Positions 46,480 to 54,820 of a stretch of 64,000 nt of DNA are shown in pieces; positions within the stretch are counted from its first letter, which is position 1, and each line of letters starts with the position of its first letter. The stretch comes from Aphanizomenon flos-aquae FACHB-1287 (lineage in GTDB: Bacteria; Cyanobacteriota; Cyanobacteriia; Cyanobacteriales; Nostocaceae), in NCBI RefSeq assembly GCF_014698755.1, contig NZ_JACJTO010000006.1, positions 1 to 64,000 of the forward strand, in the 5' to 3' direction. Both the position numbers and the translations under genes were made by a program. The notes beneath the pieces were generated by a model. The model saw only the letters and a list, made by a program, of their open reading frames with translations, had not been told where the DNA came from and ran no database searches.

Positions 46480-49400
46480 ATGAAACATCAAATCGCTATT
46501 ATCTCTTGCTTACTGCTGCTACCTTATCCAGTGTCAGCAATAGAAACCCAAACCAAGACAACAAAACTACTTACACAGACCTCACAAACGTGCAAACTAC
46601 AACCAGCAGACCCAGAAAATGGTATTTATTCAGACTCACAATTACAAACCATTGCTAAACAAATTACAGTCAGAGTCAGAGACAAAGAAAGAGGCGCTTC
46701 CGGGACAATTTTCGCTAGAAAAGGTAACTCTTATTTAGTAGTTACTAATTCCCACGTTGTCAGAAGAATTAATAATATTAATATTATCACAGCCGATGGT
46801 CAAAAATATGCAGCTAAAATTTTACCTAATACTAATTTTGATAAATTCGATTTAGCTATAGTAGAATTTACATCTAATCAAAAACATTGTTTACCATCAG
46901 AAATTGCTGAAAGAATCGCCTCCTTTGATATTAACTTAGAAACACCAGTTATGGCCGCAGGATATGCTGTATCTGAAGATAAATTAGTATTGACAACAGG
47001 AAAAATACAACAAATCATTTCTCAACCCAGTTTAAAAGATGGTTATGAAATTGGCTATACCAGCGATATTCAACAAGGAATGAGTGGCGGTGCAATTATT
47101 AGTAATACAGGAAATTTCATAGGAATTAATGGCATTAGTTCCTATCCTTTGTCCAATTCTGCTTATACTTATACCAACGGAAAACGCCCCACAAATACAG
47201 AAATTCAAGAATTTAGAAAACTCAGTTGGGGAATACCTATTAAAACCGTTTTAGGTCAGGTCAAACCAGAAACTCTCACCGCTTATAATTTACCTATACC
47301 AGATATTAAACAGACAATAGCAGAAACACCATTAACAGGGTGGTTAGGAGAATTAGAAGCAAAAGCTAAACAAATTACCGTCAGAATTGATAGCAGTAGC
47401 GGTAGTAATGGTTCAGGGGTTATTATCGCTAAACAAGGAGATATTTACACCGTTTTAACTGCTGCTCATGTAGTTTGTAAACCACCAGATAAAGTAGGAC
47501 CATGTGAGCCAAATACTTATAAAATCCTCACAGTAGATGGTAAACAATATCCTGTAGAACCCAGCACCATTAAATTAGAAGCAGGGGTAGATTTAGCAGT
47601 AGTTAAATTCACCAGTCGGGAAAATTATCAAGTTGCGACTTTAGCAGATTATAACCCAAGAGATTTTGAATATATGTTCACTGCGGGTTATCCCAGGTTA
47701 GGAGAAAAATCACCTTGGCGGTTTACATTAGGACAGATTTATAGTAAAGAATCAGGATTATTAGCTACTACCCAATCAGACTTTAAAAATAACAGTTCTG
47801 GTACAGCCCAAAGTGCAATTTCTTTAACAGGAGGATATGAATTAGTTTATAGTAGTATCACCTTTGGCGGTATGAGTGGGGGACCTGTTTTAGATTCCCA
47901 AGGGCGAGTCATTGGTATTCATGGCAGAACTGAGGGACAAGCTGCTATTGATAATAATAGTAATAGTAAAGAAACTATCCAATTAGGTAATAGTTTGGGT
48001 ATTCCGGTGAGTACATTTTTGGCATTAGCTACCCGACTGAATACCCAAGCCCAAAAGATAGAAACCACCCCACCACCAGAACTAAATCAACAAAAAGTTA
48101 AGTCTATTCAAACAGCGATTTTATCAGTAGATGTTTCCCAAGGCAATACTACCGCCAGTCAATGGTTAGAAAGAGGAAATCAACTGTGGCGGTTACGTCG
48201 TTATCCAGAAGCAATACAGGCTTTTGACGCAGCAATTAACCAAAAACCAAAGTTTATTCACCTGGCTTATTATGGTAAGGGTTTGGCTTTAGGTTCAAGT
48301 GGAAAATATCCAGAGTCTATAACTGCATTTGAGCAAGCGGTGAAGTCTCAACCTGATTTTGTTCCTGCTTGGAATTATTTAAGTGTAGTCTATAGACAAT
48401 CAAACCAACTGGATAAAGCCTTAGCAGCCATAAATCAAGCCATTCAACTCCAGCACAATAATCCTAATTTGTATAATCAGAAGTATCTAGTTTTAAGTAA
48501 TTTAAAAAAATATAGAGAAGCAGAGGCAGCGATAAATAAAGCCATTGAACTCAGTCCCCGTGCAGTATTTTACTACAACCGGGGAATTGTCCGTTATCAA
48601 TTAGGAGATAAGCCAGGAGCAATAGAAGATTTCAACCAAGCTATCAAGATTAATCCTAACCTTGCCCAAGCCTACTACAACCGGGGAGTTGTCCGTAAGA
48701 AATTAGAAGATAAGCAAGGAGCAATAGAAGATTACAACCAAGCTATCAAGATTAATCCTAACTTTACCGAAGTCTACAACAACCGGGGAGTTGTCCGTTA
48801 TGATTTAGGAGATAAGCAAGGAGCAATAGAAGATTACAACCAAGCTATCAAGTTTAATCCTAACTATGCCGAAGCCTACTACAACCGGGGAGTTGTCCGT
48901 TATGAATTAGGAGATAAGCAGGGTGCAATAGAAGATTACAACCAAGCTATCAAGTTTAATCCTAACTATGCCGAAGCCTACAACAACCGGGGAGGTGTCC
49001 GTAATGAATTAGGAGATAAGCCAGGAGCAATAGATGATTTCAACCAAGCTATCAAGATTAATCCTAACTTTACCGAAGTTTACAAAAACCGGGGAGGTGT
49101 CCGTTATGATTTAGGAGATAAGCCAGGAGCAATAGAAGATTTCAACCAAGCTATCAAGATTAATCCTAACGATGCCCAAGCCTACTACAGCCGGGGAAAT
49201 GTCCGTTATGAATTAGGAGATAAGCAAGGAGCAATAGAAGATTTCAACCAAGCTATCAAGATTAATCCTAACGATGCCCAAGCCTACTACAGCCGGGGAA
49301 ATGTCCGTTATGAATTAGGAGATAAGCAAGGAGCAATAGCAGATTACACCAAAGCTATTGATATTAATCCTAACTTAGACCAACCCTACTACAGCCGGGG

Positions 49401-49749
49401 ACTTGCTAAATATGAATTAGGAGATAAGCAAGGAGCAATAGCAGATTACACCAAAGCTATTGATATTAATCCTAACGATGCCAAAGTCTACAACAACCGG
49501 GGAAATGCTAAATCTGAATTAGGAGATAAGCAAGGAGCAATAGCAGATTACACCAAAGCTATTGATATTAATCCTAACTTAGCCCAACCCTACTACGGAC
49601 GGGGAATTGTTTATTATCAACTTGGTTATTATCAACTTGGTGACAAACAAAAAGCCAGAGAAGACCTGCAACGAGCAGCGCAATTATTCAAGGCTCAAGG
49701 GAATACTGCTGCTTATGAAAAAGCTATGGCTTTATTAAAACAGTTGTAG
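46480..49749 (+). CDS. Exported protein with two trypsin-like protease domains and a long TPR array
   Basis: 1089 residues. The signal peptide is about 1-22. Protease domain 1 (about 50-270) has a triad of His in VVTNSHVV, Asp in FDLAIVEF and Ser in QGMSGGAI. Protease domain 2 (about 285-520) has TAAHVV, VDLAVVKF and GGMSGGPV. Both triads look intact, so both halves may be active. From about 560 there are some 15 TPRs. The first four are divergent; ten consecutive 34-residue units (for example YYNRGVVRYELGDKQGAIED) follow, nearly identical in DNA as well. A final unit carries a YYQLGYYQLG micro-duplication. Likely a periplasmic or surface protease with a protein-binding superhelix. Confidence 0.9.
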   Translation: MKHQIAIISCLLLLPYPVSAIETQTKTTKLLTQTSQTCKLQPADPENGIYSDSQLQTIAKQITVRVRDKERGASGTIFARKGNSYLVVTNSHVVRRINNINIITADGQKYAAKILPNTNFDKFDLAIVEFTSNQKHCLPSEIAERIASFDINLETPVMAAGYAVSEDKLVLTTGKIQQIISQPSLKDGYEIGYTSDIQQGMSGGAIISNTGNFIGINGISSYPLSNSAYTYTNGKRPTNTEIQEFRKLSWGIPIKTVLGQVKPETLTAYNLPIPDIKQTIAETPLTGWLGELEAKAKQITVRIDSSSGSNGSGVIIAKQGDIYTVLTAAHVVCKPPDKVGPCEPNTYKILTVDGKQYPVEPSTIKLEAGVDLAVVKFTSRENYQVATLADYNPRDFEYMFTAGYPRLGEKSPWRFTLGQIYSKESGLLATTQSDFKNNSSGTAQSAISLTGGYELVYSSITFGGMSGGPVLDSQGRVIGIHGRTEGQAAIDNNSNSKETIQLGNSLGIPVSTFLALATRLNTQAQKIETTPPPELNQQKVKSIQTAILSVDVSQGNTTASQWLERGNQLWRLRRYPEAIQAFDAAINQKPKFIHLAYYGKGLALGSSGKYPESITAFEQAVKSQPDFVPAWNYLSVVYRQSNQLDKALAAINQAIQLQHNNPNLYNQKYLVLSNLKKYREAEAAINKAIELSPRAVFYYNRGIVRYQLGDKPGAIEDFNQAIKINPNLAQAYYNRGVVRKKLEDKQGAIEDYNQAIKINPNFTEVYNNRGVVRYDLGDKQGAIEDYNQAIKFNPNYAEAYYNRGVVRYELGDKQGAIEDYNQAIKFNPNYAEAYNNRGGVRNELGDKPGAIDDFNQAIKINPNFTEVYKNRGGVRYDLGDKPGAIEDFNQAIKINPNDAQAYYSRGNVRYELGDKQGAIEDFNQAIKINPNDAQAYYSRGNVRYELGDKQGAIADYTKAIDINPNLDQPYYSRGLAKYELGDKQGAIADYTKAIDINPNDAKVYNNRGNAKSELGDKQGAIADYTKAIDINPNLAQPYYGRGIVYYQLGYYQLGDKQKAREDLQRAAQLFKAQGNTAAYEKAMALLKQL
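48571..49590. repeat. Ten 102-bp tandem repeats coding TPR units
   Basis: Repeat starts fall exactly at 48571, 48673, 48775, 48877, 48979, 49081, 49183, 49285, 49387 and 49489, each encoding 34 residues with no frame change. Adjacent units share most bases, and some pairs (49081 to 49384) are almost the same. Two sub-types alternate: EDF/YNQAIKINPN in the front and ADYTKAIDINPN in the last three. Confidence 0.92.
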
Positions 49750-49781
49750 GGAGTTTCTTTGGTGATGTTAATTGTTATTTT

Positions 49782-50060
49782 GTCAGAATCAGGATGTCCA
49801 GGATTTAAGGATTAACAGGATGTGATTGTGAGATTTTCCCTCGTTCCCTGGCTCTGCCGGGGAATGCTCACGGGAGGCTCTGGATGACAACAATAATATT
49901 TTGTCAGAATCAGGATGTCCAGGATTTAAGGATTAACAGGATGTGATTGTGAGATTTTCCCTCGTTCCCTGGTTCTGCTGGGGAATGTTCACGGGGTTCT
50001 GGATGATAACAATAATATTTTGTCAGAATCAGGATACCCAGGATTTAAGGATTAACAGGA
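49782..50060. repeat. Three-copy repeat of about 120 bp (field 1)
   Basis: Copies begin GTCAGAATCAGGAT at 49782, 49903 and 50022 (periods 121 and 119). Each has a 38-bp core (AGGATTTAAGGATTAACAGG). The first two add a CTCGTTCCCTGG-type GC-rich hairpin segment. Non-coding. The core is the inverse complement of the core in field 2 at 50248. Confidence 0.88.
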
Positions 50061-50247
50061 TGTTTGATAATGGTTGGGTTGATGAGTTTTTGGGAATGTT
50101 TGATATCTATTTTTATATGATCCTGTTAATAACCTGACTATATATGGCGACACAGATTCCCATTATAATTTGATGATAGACTAAATTCAGAAATTTGTCA
50201 AGGGGTAGTTAAGGATAATTTTGACAGACAATATTGAGATAATGAAA

Positions 50248-50497
50248 ATCCTGTACATCCTTAAATCCTGAACATCCTGATTCAGACAATTAATATGTTA
50301 AAATAACAGTAAATACCCATCCTGTACATCCTTAAATCCTGGATATCCTGATTCAGACAATTAATATGTTAAAATAACAGTAAATACCCATCCTGTACAT
50401 CCTTAAATCCTGGATATCCTGATTCAGACAATTAATATGTTAAAATAACAATACATACCTATCCTGTACATCCTTAAATCCTGGATATCCTGATTCT
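50248..50497. repeat. Four-copy 71-bp tandem repeat (field 2)
   Basis: Copies begin ATCCTGTACATCC at 50248, 50319, 50390 and 50461, exactly 71 bases apart; the last is partial. The spacer ATTAATATGTTAAAATAACA is conserved in the first three. The core CATCCTTAAATCCTGGATATC is inverted relative to field 1. Together 49750-50576 has 827 non-coding bases made almost wholly of these repeats. Confidence 0.9.
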
Positions 50498-50576
50498 GAA
50501 AGTGTCAACCTACTTTTCTTAGTTTGTAACCATATTTGCAAATCATCGACAGCGGAAAAATCTAATAAATCCTCAC

Positions 50577-51089
50577 TTACTTTTCCCAAAATCGAAAATT
50601 GAAAGTTGTAGAAGCACGACGAAAACGCCGACTAGGTTTTTTCTTGCGTCTTTTAGCGGCTCTATCACTGGATTGTTCTCTTTCTTCTGCTTCCACAATT
50701 TCCTCAGATAGTTGGGTTTGTAATGCTTCGTCGCTGCGCCACCAAGCAATTATCCAGCCACCACCAATACCAGCAATACAACCTAATAAAATACTTATGG
50801 GTGCTGAATAACCCAAGAAAAGACAACCCAGCATAAAAATTAACCAATATTTCAAACCAGCATCAATACCATCATTAGATGCTACATTGGTATTCTGGGG
50901 GTTATTCTCATTTGCAAAGGTTATCGACCCCAAGATGACACTACCCATAATGGCTATAAATATACTTAGAGGAATTGAAGTATTAAGAACTCTGGAGATA
51001 ATGAATAAAAATAACCCAAACAACAATTGAGCAAAGAAGTTAGGTGAGGAAGAGAAAATATTGTCTAGAAAATTATTTTTTGGTGCCAT
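50577..51089 (-). CDS. Membrane protein of unknown function with basic C-terminus
   Basis: 170 residues. About four hydrophobic segments (FAQLLFGLFLFIISRVL, IPLSIFIAIMGSVILGSI, YWLIFMLGCLFLGYSA, ISILLGCIAGIGGGWIIAWW) are followed by an acidic patch (EEIVEAEEREQ) and a strongly basic tail (AAKRRKKKPSRRFRRAS). No family recognised. It is a single-gene unit with the repeat field downstream. The basic tail suggests nucleic-acid or lipid-headgroup contact on the cytoplasmic side, which is an inference. Confidence 0.65.
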   Translation of the reverse strand: MAPKNNFLDNIFSSSPNFFAQLLFGLFLFIISRVLNTSIPLSIFIAIMGSVILGSITFANENNPQNTNVASNDGIDAGLKYWLIFMLGCLFLGYSAPISILLGCIAGIGGGWIIAWWRSDEALQTQLSEEIVEAEEREQSSDRAAKRRKKKPSRRFRRASTTFNFRFWEK

Positions 51090-51281
51090 AACATTAGGAG
51101 TCAGGAGAAAGCATAATTATATATCGTATATCTCATTATAGAAATATCTAGTCAGCGCCAAATTCAGTGGCTTTAGTCCCTGAAATATAAGCGAATCCTA
51201 AGGTTTTAACCACTGAGAGTTTCAAAGCAGTATGATAGTTTTTTAGTTCTTGATATAATAACAGGCTGGCCTTTTTTCCTT

Positions 51282-51935
51282 ATGACGCAACAACAACTCC
51301 GTATTATCGTCCCACCTCATCCCCTAATTCAGCACTGGTTGGGAGTTGCCCGTGATGTAGCTACACCATCTGTATTATTTCGTTCTGCTATTACTGAGTT
51401 GGGTCGGTGGCTAACTTATGAGGCTAGTAGGGATTGGTTACCTACCCAAGAAATAAGCGTCCAGACTCCTCTAGCTGCCTGTCCAGCGACTTTTATTAAT
51501 CCTAACATACCTGTGGCTGTTGTGCCGATTTTACGGGCTGGTTTGGGCTTATTAGAAGGAGCGCAGGGTGTACTACCTTTGGCTTCAATTTACCATTTTG
51601 GTTTGGTACGCAATGAGGAAACCCTAGAACCTACTTGTTATTTAAATAACTTACCAGAAAAATTCGCACCATTTACACGAGTATTAATTACTGAACCAAT
51701 GTTGGCTACGGGAGGTTCTATAATGGCAGTTATGGCAGAATTGACCCAAAGAGGCGTTGATCCTGCTTTAACGCGGATTGTTTCCGTGATTGTTGCTCCT
51801 CCAGCTTTGCAAAAATTAGCTGCTGTCTATCCCGGTTTAATAGTTTATACCGCTACTATTGACGAAATCTTAAATGATCACGGGTATATTGTCCCAGGAT
51901 TGGGGGATGCGGGCGATCGCATTTTTGGGACTTGA
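51282..51935 (+). CDS. upp: Uracil phosphoribosyltransferase
   Basis: 217 residues, full length. The PRPP-binding loop reads LITEPMLATGGSIMAVM, with Glu where most homologues have Asp. The C-terminal GYIVPGLGDAGDRIFGT is the uracil-binding signature. It converts uracil and PRPP to UMP in pyrimidine salvage. The start ATG follows a T-rich stretch with no clear ribosome-binding site. It stands 76 bases before a small membrane-protein gene. Confidence 0.95.
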   Translation: MTQQQLRIIVPPHPLIQHWLGVARDVATPSVLFRSAITELGRWLTYEASRDWLPTQEISVQTPLAACPATFINPNIPVAVVPILRAGLGLLEGAQGVLPLASIYHFGLVRNEETLEPTCYLNNLPEKFAPFTRVLITEPMLATGGSIMAVMAELTQRGVDPALTRIVSVIVAPPALQKLAAVYPGLIVYTATIDEILNDHGYIVPGLGDAGDRIFGT

Positions 51936-52011
51936 GCTAGGATACAGCTAAGGCCGGAAAATAGCTAAAGTATTGTCAAAGTTGCTTATTTTCTAGAAAA
52001 CGGTAAAAAAT

Positions 52012-52338
52012 ATGAGTCAGCAAGATGGTTTTGCTAGTGGGTTGCTACTGGGAACATTGATTGGGGGTGTAGTCGGTGGTGTTTTAGGTGCGGTGATTAC
52101 TTCACGTTTAGATGCTAAATTAACAGATGAAGAGAATGAAATATTAACTGCTGGTGAAAAGGGTCAAGACACAGCAGCTAGAAGAAGGCAAATGAGAGCT
52201 TCAGCTAATGAAAGTTTAGAAATAGAAGCAACAAGGCGATCGCTTGAAGATAAAATTGCCCAACTCAATGCCACAATTGATGATGTGCGGCAGCAATTGG
52301 GAAATGTGAATAGTAACTCATCTCTTAGCAATGAATGA
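52012..52338 (+). CDS. Small membrane-anchored coiled-coil protein with glycine zipper
   Basis: 108 residues. One glycine-rich TM segment at about 9-28 (GLLLGTLIGGVVGGVLGAVI) resembles YtxH/glycine-zipper proteins. The rest is charged and helical, with a coiled coil (IEATRRSLEDKIAQLNATID). No named function. Probably co-transcribed with upp and the YggT gene (gaps of 76 and 73 bases). Confidence 0.75.
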   Translation: MSQQDGFASGLLLGTLIGGVVGGVLGAVITSRLDAKLTDEENEILTAGEKGQDTAARRRQMRASANESLEIEATRRSLEDKIAQLNATIDDVRQQLGNVNSNSSLSNE

Positions 52339-52411
52339 GCAGTCTTAAACGTTTCCTTAGTTACGTTGATTAGCGACACAATATGACATTTAACAGGAAA
52401 GTTACCCATTC

Positions 52412-52690
52412 ATGAATTTATTAATTACAACCCTAGCTACCTTTGTCTCTCTTTACGGCTACTTACTGATTATTCGGGTCTTATTGACTTGGTTTCCCTC
52501 TGTTGACTGGTCTAATCAACCATTTGCAGCTTTAAGCCAAATTAGTGACCCCTATCTTAATCTATTTCGCTCTATCATTCCCTCTTTGGGTGGTATGGAT
52601 TTCTCCCCTATTCTGGCATTTTTGGCCTTGAATATAGCTGGTGGTATTCTAGATAGTTTAGCGCGTGCTACTTTGGTGCAAGGGTTTTAA
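52412..52690 (+). CDS. YggT/YlmG-family membrane protein
   Basis: 92 residues, two TM helices. YggT motif: IIRVLLTWFPSVDWSNQPFAALSQISDPYLN, then FRSIIPSLGGMDFSPILAFLALN. Cyanobacterial and plastid homologues (YlmG/CCB3) are linked to nucleoid distribution, cytochrome b6 haem insertion or septum-related functions. Which applies here is not clear. A palindrome lies just after its stop. Confidence 0.9.
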   Translation: MNLLITTLATFVSLYGYLLIIRVLLTWFPSVDWSNQPFAALSQISDPYLNLFRSIIPSLGGMDFSPILAFLALNIAGGILDSLARATLVQGF

Positions 52691-52713
52691 CGCCCAAATT
52701 ACAATTTTATTTT

Positions 52714-52743
52714 TGTAGAGACGTTCCATGGAACATCTCTACA
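52714..52743. terminator. TGTAGAGACGTTCC palindrome between convergent genes
   Basis: Near-perfect inverted repeat (arms TGTAGAGACGTTCCA / TGGAACATCTCTACA, one mismatch), 23 bases after the YggT stop and 4 bases before the end of the opposing gene. Preceded by TTTT. A bidirectional terminator is plausible. Related copies are at 6448, 7085 and 56715. Confidence 0.6.
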
Positions 52744-52747
52744 GGGA

Positions 52748-53179
52748 TTATCTTCTGACTCGTCCGCTAAACCCAGCAGCTTTAAATTGTTTAAGCTGCA
52801 ATGGTAAGGGCTGATTACTGGGGACAGTGATTCTAAATTCAAAATCACTATCTCCGGGAGGGACTTCCTCAATTAAACCTAGGCGGGTGCGATTTTGTAA
52901 GGTTGAATCACCATTAGCGTCATATATACGCCCAAAAATATCCGCATCATAGACGGTTTTGCGAGTGCCATTTTTTGCCTTACCCGTAACGATGAAGCAA
53001 CTAGCAGCACTTGAACCGCTACTACCAACTATTCCTGTTGCTAGTTCTGGTGGACATTCGTGGTAAGCAATATGAGATAATTTAATCTGTGTTAAGGCGA
53101 AGGCTGTGGGTGTCCATATCCAGGAAAGTAACCCCATTAGTCCTGTTATAAAAATTAACTGCATTGAGCGTAACCGCAT
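52748..53179 (-). CDS. Exported protein of unknown function
   Basis: 143 residues from the ATG at 53179. This start is chosen over a GTG at 53188 because AGAGG lies 8 bases upstream of the ATG. A signal peptide covers about 1-28 (LIFITGLMGLLSWIWTPTAFA). The mature part reads as a beta-sandwich (IKLSHIAYHECPPELATGIV, AASCFIVTGKAKNGTRKTVYDADIFGRIYDANGDS, DFEFRITVPSN) with two cysteines able to pair. It resembles small periplasmic proteins with a FxLyD-like domain, but I do not recognise a firm family. Confidence 0.7.
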   Translation of the reverse strand: MRLRSMQLIFITGLMGLLSWIWTPTAFALTQIKLSHIAYHECPPELATGIVGSSGSSAASCFIVTGKAKNGTRKTVYDADIFGRIYDANGDSTLQNRTRLGLIEEVPPGDSDFEFRITVPSNQPLPLQLKQFKAAGFSGRVRR

Positions 53180-53213
53180 AAAATACACCTCTGATTGGAA
53201 ATTTATAAAAGTC

Positions 53214-53316
53214 GGCGTTGTTGTTTAAGAGTATGATTTTACCTCACGCAGAGGCGCGGAGTCTCGGAGAGTAAAATTTCTAGCTATTGATTTTTCAATT
53301 TCCATTCAGCAACGCC
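53214..53316 (+). mobile_element. MITE-B copy 2 (103 bp)
   Basis: Ends are GGCGTTGTTGTTTAA and TTCAGCAACGCC, inverted. The centre holds CTCACGCAGAGGCGCGGAG. It is the opposite-orientation homologue of 45338-45440 and of the same length. It lies just upstream of the exported-protein gene and 9 bases from the argJ stop. Confidence 0.65.
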
Positions 53317-53324
53317 CGATTTTG

Positions 53325-54566
53325 TTAAGTGGTATATTCTGCGTTAATTTTCACATAATCATAACTCAAATCACAACCCCAAGCCTGACCTGTACCATGG
53401 CCATTACCAACACTAACAGCAATTAATACTGTGTCTGATTGCATATATTCACCATGAGCGGCTGCTTTTAAATATGCACTAGCTGCGGCTTTATCAAAAG
53501 GTAAGGGTTGACCATTTTCAAATAGTAAAATATCCCCTAATTTAACAGAGAGGTTTTCCTGTTCAAAGGGGACTCCAGCCCGACCAGCAGCAGCCGCAAT
53601 CCGTCCCCAATTGGGGTCATGACCAAAAATGGCCGCTTTGACTAAAGATGAACCTGCAATGGTTTTTGCAATTTGGCGGGCTGATAGTTCGTCATGGGTC
53701 CCAGAAACTTGGACTTCTATTAAACAGGTTGCACCTTCGCCATCACGTGCGATCGCTTTCGCTAAATGTTGACATACATAGGTTAACATAGCTTCTAATT
53801 TCTGAGCTTCCGCCCCCATTTCGGTAATTGCTGGGGTGCGAGATTGACCATTTGCTAAAGCGATTAAACAATCATTGGTACTTGTGTCACCATCAACAGT
53901 GATAGAATTAAAACTTCTATCCGCGGCTCTAGTTAACATTTGTTGCCAAAGTGTAGAGGATACCGCAGCATCACAGGTAACAAAAGCTAACATTGTGGCC
54001 ATGTTGGGGTGAATCATTCCTGAACCTTTAGCAATTCCACCAATTCGCACCGGACGTTCACCTATAGTAGTCTCTAATGCGATGGATTTTGTAACTAAAT
54101 CTGTAGTCACAATTGCCCCTGCGGCTGCGTCTGAGCCTGTTTCTGATAGTTCTGCTACTACTTTAGGGATACCACCTCGCAAAATATCCATTTTTATCCG
54201 TTGACCAATTACGCCGGTAGAAGCTAACAAGATGGATTCCGGGTTAATACCTAATTCTTGAGCTAATAGGTCTGCACATTCTTGAGCATCTTTAATACCT
54301 TGTTCACCTGTAGCGGCGTTAGCTTGTCCCGCATTACAAAGAACGGCTCTAGCACTATGTTTTCCTTGTAACACTTGTCGACAATAATCTACACAAGCTG
54401 CTTTGACTTGACTGGTGGTAAATACACCTGCTGCGATCGCTTCCACATCTGATACAATTAGGGCTAAATCCGGTAGTCCCGAAGCTTTCAGACCTGCTGT
54501 AATTCCCGCTGCTTTATACCCCCGTGCTGCTGTCACACCACCAGTAATTATTTGCCAATCTGCCAT
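53325..54566 (-). CDS. argJ: Bifunctional ornithine acetyltransferase / N-acetylglutamate synthase ArgJ
   Basis: 413 residues. The autocatalytic cleavage motif NMATMLAFVTCDA is present, with the nucleophile Thr near residue 190. Other signatures: AVLCNAGQANAATGEQG, LLASTGVIGQ and GHDPNWGRIAAAAGRAG. It makes ornithine from N-acetylornithine while regenerating N-acetylglutamate, in the cyclic arginine pathway. A single-gene unit. Confidence 0.96.
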   Translation of the reverse strand: MADWQIITGGVTAARGYKAAGITAGLKASGLPDLALIVSDVEAIAAGVFTTSQVKAACVDYCRQVLQGKHSARAVLCNAGQANAATGEQGIKDAQECADLLAQELGINPESILLASTGVIGQRIKMDILRGGIPKVVAELSETGSDAAAGAIVTTDLVTKSIALETTIGERPVRIGGIAKGSGMIHPNMATMLAFVTCDAAVSSTLWQQMLTRAADRSFNSITVDGDTSTNDCLIALANGQSRTPAITEMGAEAQKLEAMLTYVCQHLAKAIARDGEGATCLIEVQVSGTHDELSARQIAKTIAGSSLVKAAIFGHDPNWGRIAAAAGRAGVPFEQENLSVKLGDILLFENGQPLPFDKAAASAYLKAAAHGEYMQSDTVLIAVSVGNGHGTGQAWGCDLSYDYVKINAEYTT

Positions 54567-54652
54567 AATTCTGCTTACAATTATCTAGATTACGTTTGCT
54601 CTATTGTGAGTTTATCTGTTGATGACAATCTTTTTTTACAAAAAAAGGGACC

Positions 54653-54816
54653 AGGGAACTCTTAACAGGGAACAGGGAACAGACAAGAAACACTCATTTA
54701 CACCAGTTTAAAACTCGGTTAAAAAAAAGATGTTTTGAAAAGATGCGTAGCACTAAAAAAAACCGTGTCATTATTTTAATTTCATGTGCTTAAACTGTCC
54801 GTTAAGAGTTCTCTCT
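54653..54816. mobile_element. Candidate MITE-C (about 164 bp, single copy)
   Basis: The left end AGGGAACTCTTAACAGG and right end CCGTTAAGAGTTCTCT are inverted copies of each other with few mismatches. The inside contains GGGAACAGGGAACAG-type repeats and a T/A-rich stretch with no coding frame. It lies right at the gatB stop, between gatB and argJ. Only one copy is present, so the assignment is tentative. Confidence 0.45.
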
Positions 54817-54820
54817 GAAC

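Noticed and set aside
48571-49590. Possible non-coding satellite array
   Set aside because: Period 102 bp keeps the frame and encodes TPR units throughout.
49943-50137. 64-codon ORF in the repeat field after the trypsin-TPR gene
   Set aside because: Made almost wholly of the repeat units; other copies do not keep the frame.
50248-50497. Possible CRISPR array (71-bp period)
   Set aside because: Whole unit including the spacer is conserved, the period is too regular with no variable spacers, and no cas genes are near.
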